Shown here: in pieces, positions 43,169-54,810 of the stretch
Layout: the number at the start of each line of letters is the position of its first letter
Position numbering within the stretch: the stretch's first letter is position 1
Notes under the pieces: model-generated
The model's input: the letters and a program-made list of their open reading frames with translations, nothing else
The model's database searches: none
What the model was told of the DNA's origin: nothing
Program-made: the position numbers and the translations under genes
Assembly (NCBI GenBank): GCA_034769895.1
Contig: CM068372.1
Location: 379,285,910 to 379,349,909 of the forward strand
From: Magicicada septendecula
Lineage: Eukaryota > Arthropoda > Insecta > Hemiptera > Cicadidae
Length of the DNA: 64,000 bases
Direction of reading: 5' to 3'

Positions 43169-43882
43169 ATGGCCGATGTAAGGGCTCTAATAAAAAAACG
43201 AGGCACAATTAAAGCCTCAATATCCCAAGTAAATACCTTCGCGGATAACTTCGATTTGTTAAACAGCGATCCTCATGCGCTGAAAATAAAACTGCGTCAT
43301 TTGATGGAATTATCCACCAAATATGACGAGATTCAGACACAAATCGAAGCGGAGGAAGCGGACGTTGCTTTAACGAGTGATAGAGTACAAACGGAGTAAA
43401 TTGCAACACCTGCTGGAGCAAGCTGAGCATATGAACCAAAAACCAGTAATTAATGCTGAAGGTAAACAGCCCAAAACACCCCCATTCAATTGGAACCAAT
43501 AAAATTACCACGGTTTGAGGATAGTATTGTTGAGTGGCAACATTATTACCATATTTTTCTTGAATTAATTCATGTCAGAGCAGATCTGACGGATATACAG
43601 AAACTTCACTATTTGCACTCGTCATTACATGGCGAGGCGCTTAATGTAATAAAATCGTTGCCCATCACTCATGAGAATTACGCGGTGGCTATCGATCTGT
43701 TGAGGAATAGATATGATAGTAAGCTAATTGTTTCCGCTCACCACGTGTGGAATGTCCTGGAAGTACCATTAGTTCAACAGGAATCCCAAGTTAGCATATC
43801 GCAATTTATTGATCAAATCTCTGCCAATATAAACGCTTTAAATAATCTCAAACTGCCAGTCAACACGTTCGAAATTATTTAG
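43169..43882 (+). pseudogene. Gag N-terminal part, BEL/Pao
   Basis: Starts MADVRALIKKRGTIKASIS, a typical BEL Gag opening, with a helical/coiled segment to about residue 75. A stop at 43399 and recovery of the same frame at 43490 imply two opposite single-base shifts between them (the middle frame encodes LQHLLEQAEHMNQK). 43490-43882 carries the conserved LPRFEDSIVEWQHYYHIF and LHGEALNVIKSLPI blocks of the BEL DUF1759-type capsid region. It ends at TAG (43880-43882), and the homology goes on in another frame. Confidence 0.88.
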
Positions 43883-45939
43883 CCAAAAAACTTGACAATT
43901 ACACTTTACGTTTGTGGAAAGAGAGTTTATCGGAGCATAAATTCCCTGATTTTAATAATTTTATAAATTTTCTAAATTCACGAAGAAAATTACTGCAAAA
44001 TCTCGATAACGCGACTAGCCAAACGAGCAGGTTGAACAAAAGCGATAAGTCTCCTTATCGCAAGGCAGTTAAACAGATAAGCACTCCAAAGGGCGCATTC
44101 CACTCACATATTAGAAACAATTTATGCAGGCTGTGTAACGGTGGACATAGACTTAGCGACTGCCCACAATTTACATCGCTGTCTATCCCTGATAGAAAAA
44201 ACGCGTTAATAAAAAACAAACTTTGCTTAAACTGCCTCCGTTCGGGACACGAGAGCTCAAAATGTCCCTCAAAATTCTTATGTAAAAAATGTTCTAGGCG
44301 TCACCACACCACGATTCATGTCCCCAACAGGGACGTAACTTCTGTTAACAACCAGTGTTCACTGAAATCACAGACCAATAAATCGGTATTGTTATCTACC
44401 GCCGTCTGTATGACATCCAATAAAGTCGGCAAAAAATTTCCCGTTAGGATATTACTGGATTCCGGTTCTCAAGCGAACTTTTGCACAATGGATTTCGCCC
44501 GCAGAATGGGCCTCCAATTGGTTAAATCACAACTACCCATCACGGGTATAAACAACTCGCTTTCCCAGGCTGACTTCAGTAATAATGTAAGGCTACATTC
44601 ACGCTATAAACCCTTCACGTTAAACGTGCACTGTGCCGTATTACCCAGTATAACTAATAATTTACCGGCGGAGTCGTTCAATCTTGCCTCTTTGAATTTA
44701 CCCAAGCGCATATTCTTGGCGGATCCTCACCTACATTGCTCGGCGCAAGTCGACATATTAATCGGCGCTCAATATTTTCTCCAATTAATTGAACCTATGA
44801 AATATACGCGCGGACCACACTTTCCTATAATTCAGGAAACCAAGTTAGGATTTATTTTGGCCGGTGACTTACCATTCAACGTCGATATGACTAAAACGGT
44901 TTCTTCCTTTATGGTCTGTAAGGATGATAATCGGATTTCCTCGCAACTAAAAGAATTTTGGAAGTTGGAGGAGATCTCTAGTCGCGAAGCCCGATCTAAA
45001 GACTCGCCGTGTGAAAGGCATTTCGTGGAAACCACTAGCCGTAACCGCGATGGGAGATTCGTGGTATCCCTGCCCCGCAGATCTGATAAATTACATTTGG
45101 GAGATTCTCTCCGCGGAGCCATACGCAGATTCCAATCGTTAGAGTTCAAGTTCAAGCAGAACCCTATCCTTTATAAGGATTATAGCGAGTTCATGAGTGA
45201 CTATCTGAAACTTGGCCACATGTCGCCGCTAAATGAATACGATCTGTCGCTTGACAGGTCAGAGATCTTTTATCTGCCCCATCACGCAGTCTTCAAAGAC
45301 TCTAGCTTAACCACTAAATTGCGCGTGGTATTTGACGCCTCCGCTAAGACCACCAATAATTTATCCCTTAACGATACTTTAATGGTCGGCCCTACGATCC
45401 AGCAGGATCTGTTTTCGATAATGGTTCGGTTCCGTACACACCGCTACGTACTTCTTGCGGACATTGAAAAGATGTATCGCCAGATCATTGTTAATCCCAA
45501 GGATTCAAACCTGCAACGCATCGTTTGGCGTGATGCGCCGCACAAGGAATTGCGATATTACGCGCTAAGGACGGTTACATACGGCACTGCTAGTGCCTCC
45601 TTCCTCGCTACACGTTGTCTGGCTCAAATAGCCTACGAAAATGAACCCGAATACCCTACAACTGCTAAGGCCATAGCAAATGACTTCTACGTAGACGATC
45701 TCATAACGGGTTCGGATGATCCGAACGGCTTAGCTGAAATGAAGTGCGAGATCGTGAGGTTGTTGAGTAGGTATGGTTTTTCGTTACATAAATGGTTCTC
45801 TAACCACCATAAGATTATGACTCTTCGCGCCCAAGTAACCCGTGACTTCAGCAAAGGTCGAAACGTGCGTACATTGGAATCCAATGGAACGTTGAAAGGG
45901 ATAACTTTTTATACACCGTTAGGGGTGATGATAATTTAA
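43883..45939 (+). pseudogene. Gag zinc knuckles, protease and RT, BEL/Pao
   Basis: From 43912 one frame runs 675 codons. Order: end of capsid region; three zinc knuckles (CRLCNGGHRLSDC, CLNCLRSGHESSKC, CKKCSRRHHTTIH) at 44126-44330; protease with LLDSGSQANFC (catalytic DSG) near 44455; a spacer domain; then RT with VVFDASAKT, LADIEKMYRQI, the TYGTASASFLATR motif and catalytic YVDD near 45688-45699. BEL/Pao RT signatures are clear and active-site residues intact. The frame fails at 45939; the correct one is entered near 45920. Confidence 0.92.
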
Positions 45940-48265
45940 CCGTTTTCAACAAGAGAAGCGTGTTGTCTATCATCGCCGGGATCTATGATCCTTTAGGATT
46001 GATCGCTCCCATCACATTTTACTGCAAGCATTTTGTGCAACAGTTGTGGTTGGCGGGCACAGATTGGGACGAACCCTATCTGGACATTGGCCAATCAATG
46101 GTTGGAATTATACGCTCAATTAGTCTCCGACACTCATTTTGAGATTATGAGGTCGGTTAAGATTACGAACAATTACCCAATTAGTTCATTACAGCTGCAC
46201 GGATTCGCCGACGCTTCGGCTAAAGGTTACGCTTGTTGCATATATGTGCGGGCGGTCTATTCGAACGGCGCCATATCATCAAACTTGTTGTGTGCTAAAT
46301 CTAGGGTCGCTCCGCTGAAACAGATAACGCTTCCACGACTTGAACTTTGTGCTTGTTTATTGTTGGCTCAATTACCGTCCAAGGTTTTAAACGCCGTCTA
46401 TTACAATTTCGACGGACTATATCTTTATTCGGATTCGATGATAGCGTTATACTGGATAAATCAGCAATCTTCCCGCTGGAAGGTATTTGTGGCCAACCGT
46501 GTCGCGGAAATACAGCGTCTTGTTAGCAGCAGGGGAATTTGGCGTCATGTAGTATCAAATGACAACCCTGCCGACGTTTTATCGCGCGGTTGCCTCCCTC
46601 GTAGTTTGCACTGTCATACTCAATGGTGGCATGGTCCCTCCTGGTTAGCTCATGATTCGGCTTCGTGGCCGGTCAGCGCGTTCGACATTAATTCTCCCTG
46701 TACCTTTCCCGACCTTGAGGAGGAACGTCGCAAGCAGGTTCAAACCTCACTAATTGCCGCGTCCTCAACGCATAGTTATGTTGAAAATTATTCATCACTT
46801 ACGAGGCTTATTCGCGTCTTCGCATATTGCCGTCGATTTTTTCGCAATTCTAGGCTCGCAGTGGTTGATAGAGACACGTCCTTTTTGTCGGCTCAAGAAT
46901 TATCTGACACGCTCTTGATTTTTGTCCGGCAATCTCAGAAGTTGCATTTCGACGTAGAAGTTATGGAACTTGAGGCACACCGGTGCCTTCCTCGCAGTAG
47001 TAAAATTCTTGCTCTTAACCCATTCCTGGATGAATCAGGCATTTTAAGAGTGGGTGGACGCTTGCAATTCTCCCCACTTAGCTATGAGAGTAAACACCAA
47101 ATAATTTTGCACCCGCACTCTCATCTCACGACATTAATAATTGAACACGAACACATCCGTTTGTTGCACGCTGGTGTGCAATCAACTCAAGCTTCGCTTA
47201 GGCGAAAGTATTGGATCATACACGACAACTCCTACATTCGCTCAGTGATACATAAGTGTGTCACTTGTTTTCGTTTCCGGGCTAAAGGCGCGAATCAATT
47301 ACTAGGTCAATTACCCCCTTCTAGGGTCACGCCTTCAAGGCCATTTTCACAGTCGGCCGTGGACTACGCCGGTCCCGTGCTTTTGCGCCATGGCGGGCAG
47401 CGCTCTAACTCCACGACCAAGGCATATACCGCTCTATTTATATGCATGTGTACTAGGGCCATCCATTTAGAATTGGTGTCGGATCTCACTTCCAACGCCT
47501 TTATAGCGGCTTTAAAAAGGTTCATATCGCGCAGAGGTATTCCCGCGCTAATATTTTCGGATAATGGCACGAATTTTCGTCGTGCCAACAACACGTTGCA
47601 TGATTGGTACAAATTTTTAACCTCCAAGGAAGTTGAGCAATCTTCTCTGGAGTTTTGCGGTCTCCACGGCATCAAATGGTCCTTTATCCCCCCTTTCAGC
47701 CCCTCATTTCGGTGGTTTGTGGGAGAGTGGTGTAAGGAGTGTTAAATTCCATTTACGTCGCGTAATAGGCGGTACGATCTTGAATTTCGAGGAATATTCT
47801 ACTCTTCTTTCTCAAATTGAGGCTTGCCTTAATTCACGCCCGTTATGCGCGGTGTCCGATGATGCTAGAGACCCTGAACCCTTAACACCTGCTCATTTTT
47901 TGGTCGGTGCTCCACTGACGGCACTTCCGGAACCCGACTATACGCAAGGCAATAATACTCATTTGGGCAGATGGCTTCAGCTCCAAAAATTTACGCAGAC
48001 CACCTGGAAACGGTGGTCTAGGGATTATCTGCACCAGTTGCAGCAGCGCAATAAATGGCGCACCCCGTTTAGGAATTTGAACGTCGGACAGCTTGTCCTC
48101 ATTTTGGATGACAATTCCCCCCCTCTAGAATGGAAGCGTGGGGTAATTACCAATGTTTTTCCGGGTCAAGATTCCTTAGTACGCGTCGCAGAAGTTCGCA
48201 CCGCGCTAGGTATCTTACGCCGACCCATCCACAAATTATGCCCCCTTCCGGTGGCAACAAGCTAA
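45940..48265 (+). pseudogene. RNase H and integrase, BEL/Pao
   Basis: Three frames in sequence. 45940-46100 has the connection block SIIAGIYDPLGLIAPITF. The 46033-47745 frame has RNase H (GFADASAKGYACC, LPRLELCACLL, YSDSMIALYWI, NPADVLSRG), an integrase zinc region (HEHIRLLHAG, CVTCF) and the first two catalytic Asp (AVDYAGPV, IFSDNGTNF). A shift near 47708 leads to 47712-48265 with the catalytic Glu (GGLWESGVRSVK), ACLNSRPL, PAHFLVGAP and C-terminal LGRWLQLQKF. All catalytic residues survive across the frames; two or three indels break the protein. Confidence 0.9.
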
Positions 48266-48283
48266 TCGTATGCGTGCCATACG

Positions 48284-48336
<53 letters not shown>

Positions 48337-49016
48337 TGTGTGCGTGTCACATTACATGGACCACGCCCGGGACATTCCCCGGGGCGCGCATACAAGTCAA
48401 TTGTATCGTAAACATTGTAATATTGTTTACGTGCCGCTAGCTATTACTGCAACAGTGACTGTGTTTCATATGTACTATCAATTATTATGGATATTGTGTA
48501 TTATCAATATGTTTGAGTGATTCAAATTCTGAGAACCACAAGTGTTATTTATAGTGTCAATTATTCTATATGTGTATTGTATTTTTCAATGTCATGTACC
48601 ATTGAACTTTGATATGATTATGATAACATTATGTTTCTATTATTTCTATTACTATATATGAAGCAGTGATCAAGATGGTTTCTCTTATATAATTTAAGAT
48701 TATTATTTACGTTTGTCAAGGTTTAAATATATGTATTTTTTATCCACATGTTATGCTTCAAGAGAGATCATGTTTGGTTATGTAAAGGTTCGTTTTTATC
48801 ATGATTTTTTATTTGTTGTACCTTTTCTAGCACAGAAATTGTTTTGTTTTGACTTAAGTTTTGTGCTAGCTTAATGAATTTTGTTTTCTACAATTTTTAT
48901 GTATAAGCCTTTAAGTGTATTATGTATTGTTTATATATATACATTGATAATGTTTGTAATATACTGTTTCTAGTTAACCTTAATGTACAAAATCGTCCCG
49001 ATTTTGGCGGGCAGTA
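48266..49016 (+). other. BEL/Pao 3' non-coding region with (GT)n
   Basis: No env. A (GT)n run lies at about 48285-48335, then AT-rich sequence. GGCGGGCAG just before the LTR (49006-49014) is a possible polypurine-like primer. Confidence 0.7.
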
Positions 49017-49470
49017 TGTTTAAACTTTGTACTGGTTTATCAGCTGTAAGCGGTCTACTACCGCTATACGGCACGCGCGGATGACGTCACGCGCTTATCA
49101 AACGCTGCAACCGGCTACAGGCAAGTTCAGTTCAGTTTCTAACACGGCTCCGAGCGCAACTCTCGTAAAACACTTCTCTTCCAGCCGCGGCTTCTGGATA
49201 TTTTTTGTCATGCATTCATAAGATTTCGTCTAATTCATTTACCTACGTCCATATACAATGGACCACGATTTTATTCAAAATTAATTTCGGGCGTTATTGC
49301 CACAAATGCATCCGCACGTGCCGATCGTAACTAACAATCCAAATTATTCAATAAACGCATGTTCAATATCTTCAATACAGTCCATTTCTTTCTAACATAC
49401 AATCCAGCCTTCCTCATTAGCGTCTTTGGAATAACTCACGATTCTTCAAGAGCTTCCAAACCCCGCAACA
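49017..49470 (+). repeat. 3' LTR of BEL/Pao element
   Basis: 454 bp, near-identical to 41888-42339 (the extra CC near 49463 is among the few differences). Followed by CTCTA. Confidence 0.95.
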
Positions 49471-49654
49471 CTCTATGACTAGAAACCAAATTTTTTCTTT
49501 AAGTGTACCTATATACTTCTTGTTGTTCAATAATTATTTTCCCAACTTACGTTGTTAATTACGTAGGTTTTTACGATCCAAGTCTGTAAAAACGTTTCTA
49601 CGTAAAGTATCCGGGAGCAATAGACCCCGGAACCAATAATAACGTAAATAATAA

Positions 49655-50205
49655 TTAATGATCAAATTGTAGAACAGGTGACCCATTTTGACTACTTAGA
49701 AAACGATATTGGCTATGATAAAAAATTATGATAAGAATGTTAAGTTAGGTAAGTTGCAGACGACCTGTGGGACAATCAATCATATTTTTGAAATCAAGGT
49801 ATATCGAGATACAAAATTAACATTTCAAAACGTCTCTGTACTGTTCTTTGGTGAGACTTACGGCCGACAACCTAGAGACAATAAAGTAAAATACAGGTCT
49901 CGGAAATGGCATTCTTAAGGGGATTTGAAACGTTTTCTATACTTTATCATCTAAAGAATGAGATTATAAGAGAAGAACTATTAGTTTTCAACTTGAGTGA
50001 AAAATTAAAAGATTATAAACAACGGTGGAAAGAATACACAGGAAGAACTTTCTGACTGACGGAAAATTCAAGATTGACCAAACTAGTCTGGAAATATAAA
50101 CCTATAGGATACAGGTATATGGATAGTCCCGGCAATCTTTGAAGGCTGAACAAGCAGCATCTTGACTATTCGGTGATGTGAAGACGACGATAATGATGAT
50201 GATTA
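49655..50205 (+). pseudogene. RTE-like LINE 3' fragment
   Basis: EQVTHFDYL, VKLGKLQTTCGTINHIF, then YRDTKLTFQNV in shifting frames, with further degraded blocks to a GACGACGATAATGATGATGAT tail at about 50182-50204. Same family as 31090-31760 and 57600-57840. Confidence 0.78.
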
Positions 50206-50295
50206 ACTTATAATTAAAAGAGATAGATTTTTTTGTATGCTTTGAAACCATATTTTGCGTGAGACATATTCAGTCTAAACTTCTTGTTGTTGAAT

Positions 50296-50652
50296 AATTA
50301 TTTTTCTTAACTTTTGTCTAAAGCTCGCACGGCCGGTGTCAATAAATTCAAAAATTACGACTAAAACCGGGCTGTTAGACCGTGGTCGGTTGCTATCAAA
50401 CGCCATCACTTCGGCAACGTTTTGATTCCCCGTCGGGAATATTCTTCGGGCCGCTAAGAAGCGACAGAGAGTAAAAACACAATAGAGCAGATACACGCCG
50501 AACACTACGGCTAAATGCAACTGTTTGCCTGTTTACCTGATACAGGTATCGGCCTGAAGAAGATTCCCGACGGGGAATCGAAACGCTGCCGAAGTGATGG
50601 CGTTTGATAGCAACCGAGCCCGGTTTTTAGTCGTAGTTTTGAATTATTTTTC
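50296..50652. mobile_element. Hammerhead foldback element with 11-bp target duplication (copy 7)
   Basis: AATTATTTTTC at 50296-50306 and 50642-50652 brackets 335 bp. Arms about 50346-50453 and 50548-50641 share GGTTGCTATCAAACGCCATC, CACTTCGGCA and ATTCCCCGTCGGGAAT. A one-sided tail lies at the left (inverted GACACCGGCCGTGCGAGC and TTTAGAC). The right arm has a complete hammerhead. The left arm's core has two changes (CCGAAGA and AAAAC). Confidence 0.85.
50549..50592 (+). ncRNA. Hammerhead ribozyme motif
   Basis: Stem I TCGGC (50549-50553), CTGAAGA (50554-50560), a 7-bp stem II GATTCCC/GGGAATC with a 4-nt loop, GAAAC (50580-50584), GCT, then stem I GCCGA (50588-50592), fully complementary to TCGGC. 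The inverted left copy reads ACGTT where this one has ACGCT, so the ancestral palindrome ACGT plus T17 is recoverable from comparison. Confidence 0.7.
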
Positions 50653-51177
50653 AGTTTTACGTAGGTAATTAAGGACGTTTTACGGCATAAATCAGTAAAA
50701 ACGTTTTTTGTAAAATTTCTGGGATCAGGAGACGTGTCATATAGATTAAATTATTATTATTATTATTTATAACAGAATGTTATAGCGTCACACAAGTCTC
50801 ATCACTATTGTTGCAATCCTGGGAACATTTCGTTACACGACACAATATGCACTCGAGTGTTGTAGTATTATTGCCAAGCGACTGTAAGTGTTTGTATCGT
50901 TTATTGTTGATATGTATATGTGTAGCGGAGCGTAAGAATATGCAAACATACGAACGTGCACAATACGAACTAGTTTGTACAATAACTGAACGTACAACTC
51001 TTAAGTGTTTGCATTGTACAAACATGTGACGAGACAAATCTCCTTACCCTAGAGCTGAACTAGATGTTACTCCGCTATCGGTATTGTTCGTAGGGGCTAT
51101 GTAAATACGTGTACATTGAACAGTTATTTTTCTTTCTTTGTTTATTTGTATTAATTATTATTATTACTATACCGGCT
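50653..51177. other. No gene seen
   Basis: AT-rich sequence; no supported feature. Confidence 0.45.
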
Positions 51178-52128
51178 AACGTTACAACGAAGCTCAGCAG
51201 ACTTATGGCCAACGTAGGAGGTCCCGCTGCAAGCAAGAGGCGATTGTTGATGGCGGTTGCAGAATCCATCCTTCTGTATGGTTGCGAAATCTGGGCCGAT
51301 GCACTAAAGATGGAGAAGTACAGAAAACGTATGTCATCGGTGCAGAGAATAGGAGCCCTCGGAGTAGCATCCTCTTACCGGACAGTGCCAGAGCCAGTAG
51401 TCCTGGTGATAGTGGGAGTGATTCCCATAGACCTGTTGGCTATAGAGCGGAAGTATTTATTCAAAAGGAAAGAGGAAATTGGAAGAGATTCCGCAAAGCA
51501 TAAAGCCAGGGAACTCACTCTCCGGCACTGGCAAGATCGTTGGGATAGAGAGGATAGAGGAAGGTGGACCGCCAGACTCATACCAAACTTGATGGTATGG
51601 ATCGACCGCCAACACGGCGGCGGCAACTACCATCTGACCCATTTGCTCAGTGGCCGCGACAATTGAATTGCCTACCTCCATAGGATGGGAAAAGTGCAAA
51701 GCCCAGCGTGCCAATACGGACACTATCCCCACGAACATGCATCGCACACGTTTTTCAAGTGCTGCAGACTTGAAACACAGGATGGCACTGGAAATGGAGC
51801 TCGGGGAGTTCACGGCCGAGAGCGTAGTTGCGCTTGTGGTAAGGCGTAATGGGACCGCATCAATACATTTTTTCAGTGGGTCCTACTAGGAAAAAAAGAC
51901 AAGCTCAACTTGCACCCGACGGACAGTAGAAGAGAGGAACATCTAGGAGGTGCTCGATAAGGGTGCAAAAGGCTCCATCCTGAAGTAATGCGCTAAGTGG
52001 TTCCAGGATGGTTATGAATGCCTGAATTAGAGGTGGGTTTTTAGAGGGTGAGAGTCCCACACACCAAAGGAAGCACAAGCCTCCTCTGACGGTGCATAAA
52101 GCAGTTTCCCCCTCTTAAAAAAAAAAAA
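51178..52128 (+). pseudogene. R1-clade LINE 3' fragment
   Basis: From about 51190 the frame encodes LSRLMANVGGPAASKRRLLM, ESILLYGCEIWADAL, MSSVQRIGALGVASSYRT, VIVGVIPIDLLAIERKYLF, ELTLRHWQDRW and GRWTARLIPNLMVWIDR, the diagnostic C-terminal region of R1-clade ORF2. After a stop at 51666, YLHRMGKV and HTFFKCCR (Cys-His motif) follow in another frame. The 3' UTR (GTGAGAGTCCCACACACC) and a poly(A) at 52118-52129 complete the end. 5' truncated near 51180. R1-clade elements are arthropod-specific, which supports the host call. Confidence 0.9.
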
Positions 52129-52134
52129 ATATAC

Positions 52135-52280
52135 CGCCTGTACAATGTTTACATACTTTCCGGAAACAAAGATTACAGAATTGATTGAATTCTCATCTTC
52201 CACTGCTGCTTGTCCATGCAAAGATCTTCTTGCGTGCAGACCACTACAAAAATATTTCATAATTACCTGCATTAGCAGAA
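52135..52280 (-). pseudogene. LINE C-terminal fragment, inverted mate of 33130-33250
   Basis: Minus strand reads QAAVEDEN, SVIF and KYVNIVQ, matching QAAVEDEK, SVIFGSGKCVNIVQ at 33150-33230. Confidence 0.65.
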
Positions 52281-52479
52281 TCTCTTAACTTTTTCTTTGT
52301 TTCAGTTAATACTCCTATACGAACAATTTTTCTTCAAATACTTTTCCTATTTCTAATTATATCCTCTAGCATTCCATGTAGCTATATTTTATTTTTCCGC
52401 TATCTATTTATTTATCCTTTGGCCAGCGTATTATTGGCACAGTTTCCGACCCTTGTACCGGGACTGCTTTGGGTACTGT

Positions 52480-52519
52480 TAAGGCCTTAACAGAAGAAGG
52501 GGTCTTCTGTTAAGGCCTG
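52480..52519. repeat. Short perfect hairpin
   Basis: AGGCCTTAACAGAAGA and its inverse around AGGGG. It sits at the edge of the dispersed repeat beginning at 52520. Confidence 0.8.
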
Positions 52520-52865
52520 TTTGTGAGTGCAGGAGACTTGCCCTCACCCTTCTGTTTCTGAGACAGATTTTGGTAGCTTTTATCTGTTTTTCTGATACTG
52601 CAAGTTCATTATTATTGACAGCGCTCACATATCGGCATTAGTTAGGAACATCCAAAATCCTAAGCAGCGTAAAATTAAGAAATTTAAAATAAAAATAAAA
52701 ACACTCTAGATTACTCTACTAGCATCGGGGTCAGACAAGAACAAGTGTCAGTCAAGAGAGACTAGACAGGCAATATTAAAGAAAGGGATCTCGTCCAAGG
52801 CAAGCTGAAGTAAAGTGACAATCTAGCTAGCGCACATCGTATTTATCAAACCCGTGTCCACAATA
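52520..52865 (+). repeat. Dispersed repeat family S, copy 1
   Basis: Aligned with 54445-54810: GAGTGCAGGAGACTTGCCCT, TTTCTGAGA-AG-TTTGGT, CGCTCAC-TATCG, AATCCTAAG, ACACTCTAG, GGGTCAGA, AAGAACAAG, GGGATCTC, AATC-AGCTAG and CAAACCCGT in the same order. About three-quarters identical by eye. No gene recognised. Confidence 0.8.
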
Positions 52866-53289
52866 TGTAAACACATTCAATATGATGTCCAAAAAAACCC
52901 CAACCGAGAAAATGTTTATTTAATTATTATTACTTTACATATCTGATTATTATTTCCATCATTAAAAAAAAAGTTTATAAGTTGTTTTACCAGTATCAAC
53001 ACAGTATCTGTATATAGAGTCACATGACGCCATTGGGGTGTAAACGTGTGTTACGTCGCGACGCTGCCCTTGTACCGCACAGACGCTGCTGGCAGCGCGC
53101 CAGACACCAAACGCAATGTAGTACATTGTCTGGCCGTTTAGTCTAGACACCGAGCAACAGGCGCCGCGCCTCTGCCTACTTAGGTTAAACGCTTGCCGAT
53201 AATTTGTAGGCAACTAACACGTCCACCTCCCCCAGCAATTCTGTTCTTTGGAGAATTCCATGTATCAGGAGTGTTAAAATATACACCTC

Positions 53290-53322
<33 letters not shown>

Positions 53323-53889
53323 TGTGTGTCCTTCCAAAACATTCAAACATGTCGTGAAAGCCTTAGGTACAGAATATATAAATTAATTTTTTTTTTCACA
53401 CGGACAGGCCAGCCGTGGACCACGCGAATATCATTACCTTTTCGTCACCTGCCAGAAGGCTCTCGTTCGCACACTATGCGCCGCCTTCCTTTCCACTGTC
53501 CACCCCTTTCTCGTCTTCTTCTCACCGCAGAAGAGTACCTTGAATTTTGTTTCTGTACGTATATATAAATTAAGTTTATTAATAAGGAAATAACTGAATT
53601 TTGAAAGAGGGTTGCACTTAGTATCTACAACTTTTTCTTTCCTTATATACTCTTCCTTCTTAATTAGTACTATGAAGGCACTGCTATCTGATTTTCACAA
53701 TAATAATATTATTATTTCCTTTATTTTAGTTTTTAACATTCTTATTTTAATTTGCATACCTCTATAATGTCTGTACTGTTTGTTTTCGTGTTCGTCTATT
53801 CTTTCCGCTGCATTAGTACCTACAAATTTAAGTTGCTGCTTATTTATTGTTTTTTTTTGCTTTTCTTATTATTGTTTTACACTTTAGAA
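52866..53889. other. No gene seen
   Basis: Contains the (GT)n at 53290-53329 and a GC-richer patch at 53050-53180. No supported coding frame. Confidence 0.5.
53290..53331. repeat. (GT)n microsatellite
   Basis: TGTGTG run interrupted once by TATG. Confidence 0.9.
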
Positions 53890-54160
53890 AAAGTATTCTG
53901 TGCTGCAATGCAATTGCCTTGTCTGCGGGCTATTAGGCTGAGGTCCTCTCCTTCCGCTATGTACAGACGTTTCGGCCTCTACAGTACTGGTGCCAGTTCC
54001 CGAATCGTTTTCACACTGAATATGGCTTCCAACGTAGAGGCCGAAACGTCTGTTTATTGCGGCCGTATTGGACTACGGCCTAAGAGCTCGGAACGAACTT
54101 AATTACATTGCAACACAGTAGGCACCGGTCGTGTAACACTTAGGCACTGATAACAAGTAA
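53890..54160. mobile_element. Hammerhead foldback element (copy 8)
   Basis: Arms about 53899-53985 and 54030-54115 share CAGACGTTTCGGCCTCTAC, GGCC(G)TA and TGCAATG-AATT blocks, inverted. A one-sided tail lies at the right (GGCACCGGTCGTGTAACAC and TTAGG, 54121-54145). Possible imperfect target duplication AAGTAWTCT at about 53891 and 54150. The right-arm core is nearly complete; the left-arm core is shortened. Confidence 0.72.
54013..54053 (+). ncRNA. Hammerhead ribozyme motif, one core change
   Basis: Stem I ACA (54013-54015), CTGAATA (54016-54022; G8 is T), stem II GGCTTC/GAGGCC, GAAACGTC (54043-54050), stem I TGT (54051-54053). Confidence 0.55.
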
Positions 54161-54444
54161 TCTTTCTACAATTTTCTAGATGCTTCATATCTCTAACTTT
54201 CTCCTAGCAGTTTCTTTCTTCCTCTCCTCTTTAAGGATTAGGTTATATAAACCTGTTCCAAGACCCGTCTCATCCTCGGACTATCTAGGTCTCTTCTACC
54301 AATGGCTTTATAACTCCAAGACTGCTTTGGATGCTACAAGTATTTCAAAGTTTTACATGAACAGATTACTGGCCTGTTGAAAAACCCCCTACCTAACCCT
54401 AGAGACTCTTCTCTCAAGGTTACCATACCTTAACCGAAAGGCCC

Positions 54445-54810
54445 CCATTTTGGAGCGCAGGAGATTCGCCCTCACACTTCTCTTTCTGAGATAGGATTTG
54501 GTGGCTTTGTATCAGTTATTGTGATACTGAAAATTTCTTAGTATTTTCAGTGCTCACCTATCGCCATCAGTGAGCGCTCTAAGATCCTAAGCCACCCATA
54601 ATTAAGAAATTAGAATTGAAAAAGGAAGACACCCTAGCCCTCGATTACTCTAATAGCGTAAGGGTCAGAAAAGAACAAGAGACAGACAGGAGAGACTGGA
54701 CAGAAAAGACTAAAGGAAGGGATCTCACCCAAGACAAGTTGGAACAAAGTGAGAATCCAGCTAGGGCACATCGGGATTGCCAAACCCGTATCGGCAAGAT
54801 GTGGACCCCT
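54445..54810 (+). repeat. Dispersed repeat family S, copy 2
   Basis: Mate of 52520-52865; see there for shared blocks. An open frame at 54616-54855 crosses it but matches nothing I know. Confidence 0.8.

Larger units (their letters stand above)
41888..49470 (+). mobile_element. BEL/Pao LTR retrotransposon, full length, frameshifted
   Basis: LTRs of 452 and 454 bp (TGTTTAAACTTTG...CGCAACA) are flanked by CTCTA at 41883-41887 and 49471-49475. Inside: a leader with a 3-unit repeat, gag with zinc knuckles, protease, YVDD RT, RNase H and DDE integrase in BEL/Pao order and with BEL-type motifs. No env. The LTRs differ at only a handful of positions by eye, so insertion was recent. Yet the coding region has five or so frame changes, which may be mutations or sequencing indels. 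Confidence 0.95.

Noticed and set aside
48130..48520. Frames across the (GT)n near the BEL pol end
   Set aside because: Low-complexity translations overlapping the integrase end.
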